Assembly (NCBI GenBank): GCA_945831585.1
Contig: CAMACY010000006.1
Location: forward strand, 1 to 57,144
Direction: 5' to 3'
Source: an uncultured bacterium
GTDB lineage: Bacteria > Verrucomicrobiota > Verrucomicrobiia > Verrucomicrobiales > Akkermansiaceae
Length of the DNA: 57,144 nucleotides
Shown: in pieces, positions 57,019-57,144 of the stretch
Layout of the letters: each line of letters starts with the position of its first letter
How positions within the stretch are numbered: position 1 is the stretch's first letter
Notes under the pieces: model-generated
What the model was told of the DNA's origin: nothing
The model's input: the letters and a program-made list of their open reading frames with translations, nothing else
Database searches by the model: none
Program-made: the position numbers and the translations under genes

Positions 57019-57064
57019 GGAGCGGTCGTAACCAAGACAACATGGTAACGACCGCTCCTTTTTT
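57019..57064 (+). terminator. tRNA terminator
   Basis: A 16-base stem with one mismatch (57019-57034 with 57043-57058), an 8-base loop, then TTTTTT at 57059-57064. Confidence 0.85.
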
Positions 57065-57144
57065 GTGCCTAGGGAAACGCTGATTTATTCGGCTCTTCGT
57101 CTATTTTTGTGGAGTGAAGCCGCGAGTACAACCTAACAAGAGCA
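57065..57144. other. Window end: possible C-terminal tail of a minus-strand gene
   Basis: Minus-strand codons are open from the edge (57143) to a TAG at 57069-57071, encoding 24 residues starting ALVRLYSRLHSTK. Its first residues resemble those near 51.7 kb. No domain can be assigned; a mobile-element gene beginning outside the window is possible. Confidence 0.3.

Overview
The window is a GC-rich chromosomal segment from a Gram-negative bacterium. A two-partner secretion pair, an OprB-like porin candidate, a TolC-type lipoprotein and YajC all imply an outer membrane, while a CdaA diadenylate cyclase implies c-di-AMP signalling. That mix, with a LktA-like giant adhesin and an almost complete lack of Shine-Dalgarno (SD) sites, suggests the PVC group, most likely Verrucomicrobiota (Akkermansia-like). 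There is no rRNA to prove this, so the taxonomy is inference.

Layout. 0-1.7 kb: an AT-richer AlbA_2/HATPase gene that looks acquired. 1.7-19.1 kb: a minus-strand operon of a 5240-residue TpsA-like adhesin and its TpsB transporter. 19.2-31.4 kb: ahcY, ridA-coaC, an aldo/keto reductase, a Nudix-like gene, a porin-like gene, ssb, rpoZ, smpB-MATE-rdgB, and a three-gene operon with a NahK-like kinase between two exported proteins of unknown function. 31.4-31.9 kb: a Fic gene remnant and a 70-bp-period direct repeat. 31.9-38.7 kb: holA-mnmG, acnA, a winged-helix gene remnant and a membrane rhodanese. 38.7-43.1 kb: GH16 hydrolase and the operon polyprenyl synthetase-cysE-FAD dehydrogenase. 43.3-48.2 kb: an exported membrane protein, a TolC-like lipoprotein, cdaA with a 55-codon YbbR-anchor-like gene, bioD and aroE. 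48.2-57.1 kb: yajC, tgt, trmB (one operon with aroE), an acyltransferase, a 478-bp gene-free stretch, pheS-pheT, folC and a tRNA(CAT).

The genes are mostly housekeeping (translation, tRNA modification, replication, cofactors, central metabolism) with surface functions interspersed. Genes are tightly packed; within operons stops and starts often overlap as ATGA/GTGA/TGATG, suggesting translational coupling.

The most general finding concerns gene starts. I located 22 promoters of the form TTGnnn-N17-TAnnnT. In seven of them the -10 box lies only 6-7 nt before the start codon, so transcription should begin at the start codon itself (leaderless mRNA). Most other genes also lack SD sequences. Other unusual items are a Tgt whose CxCxxC zinc motif is replaced, a truncated CdaR/YbbR-like partner of CdaA, and a tRNA(CAT) with a mispaired anticodon stem. 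No CRISPR array, prophage or complete insertion sequence was seen.
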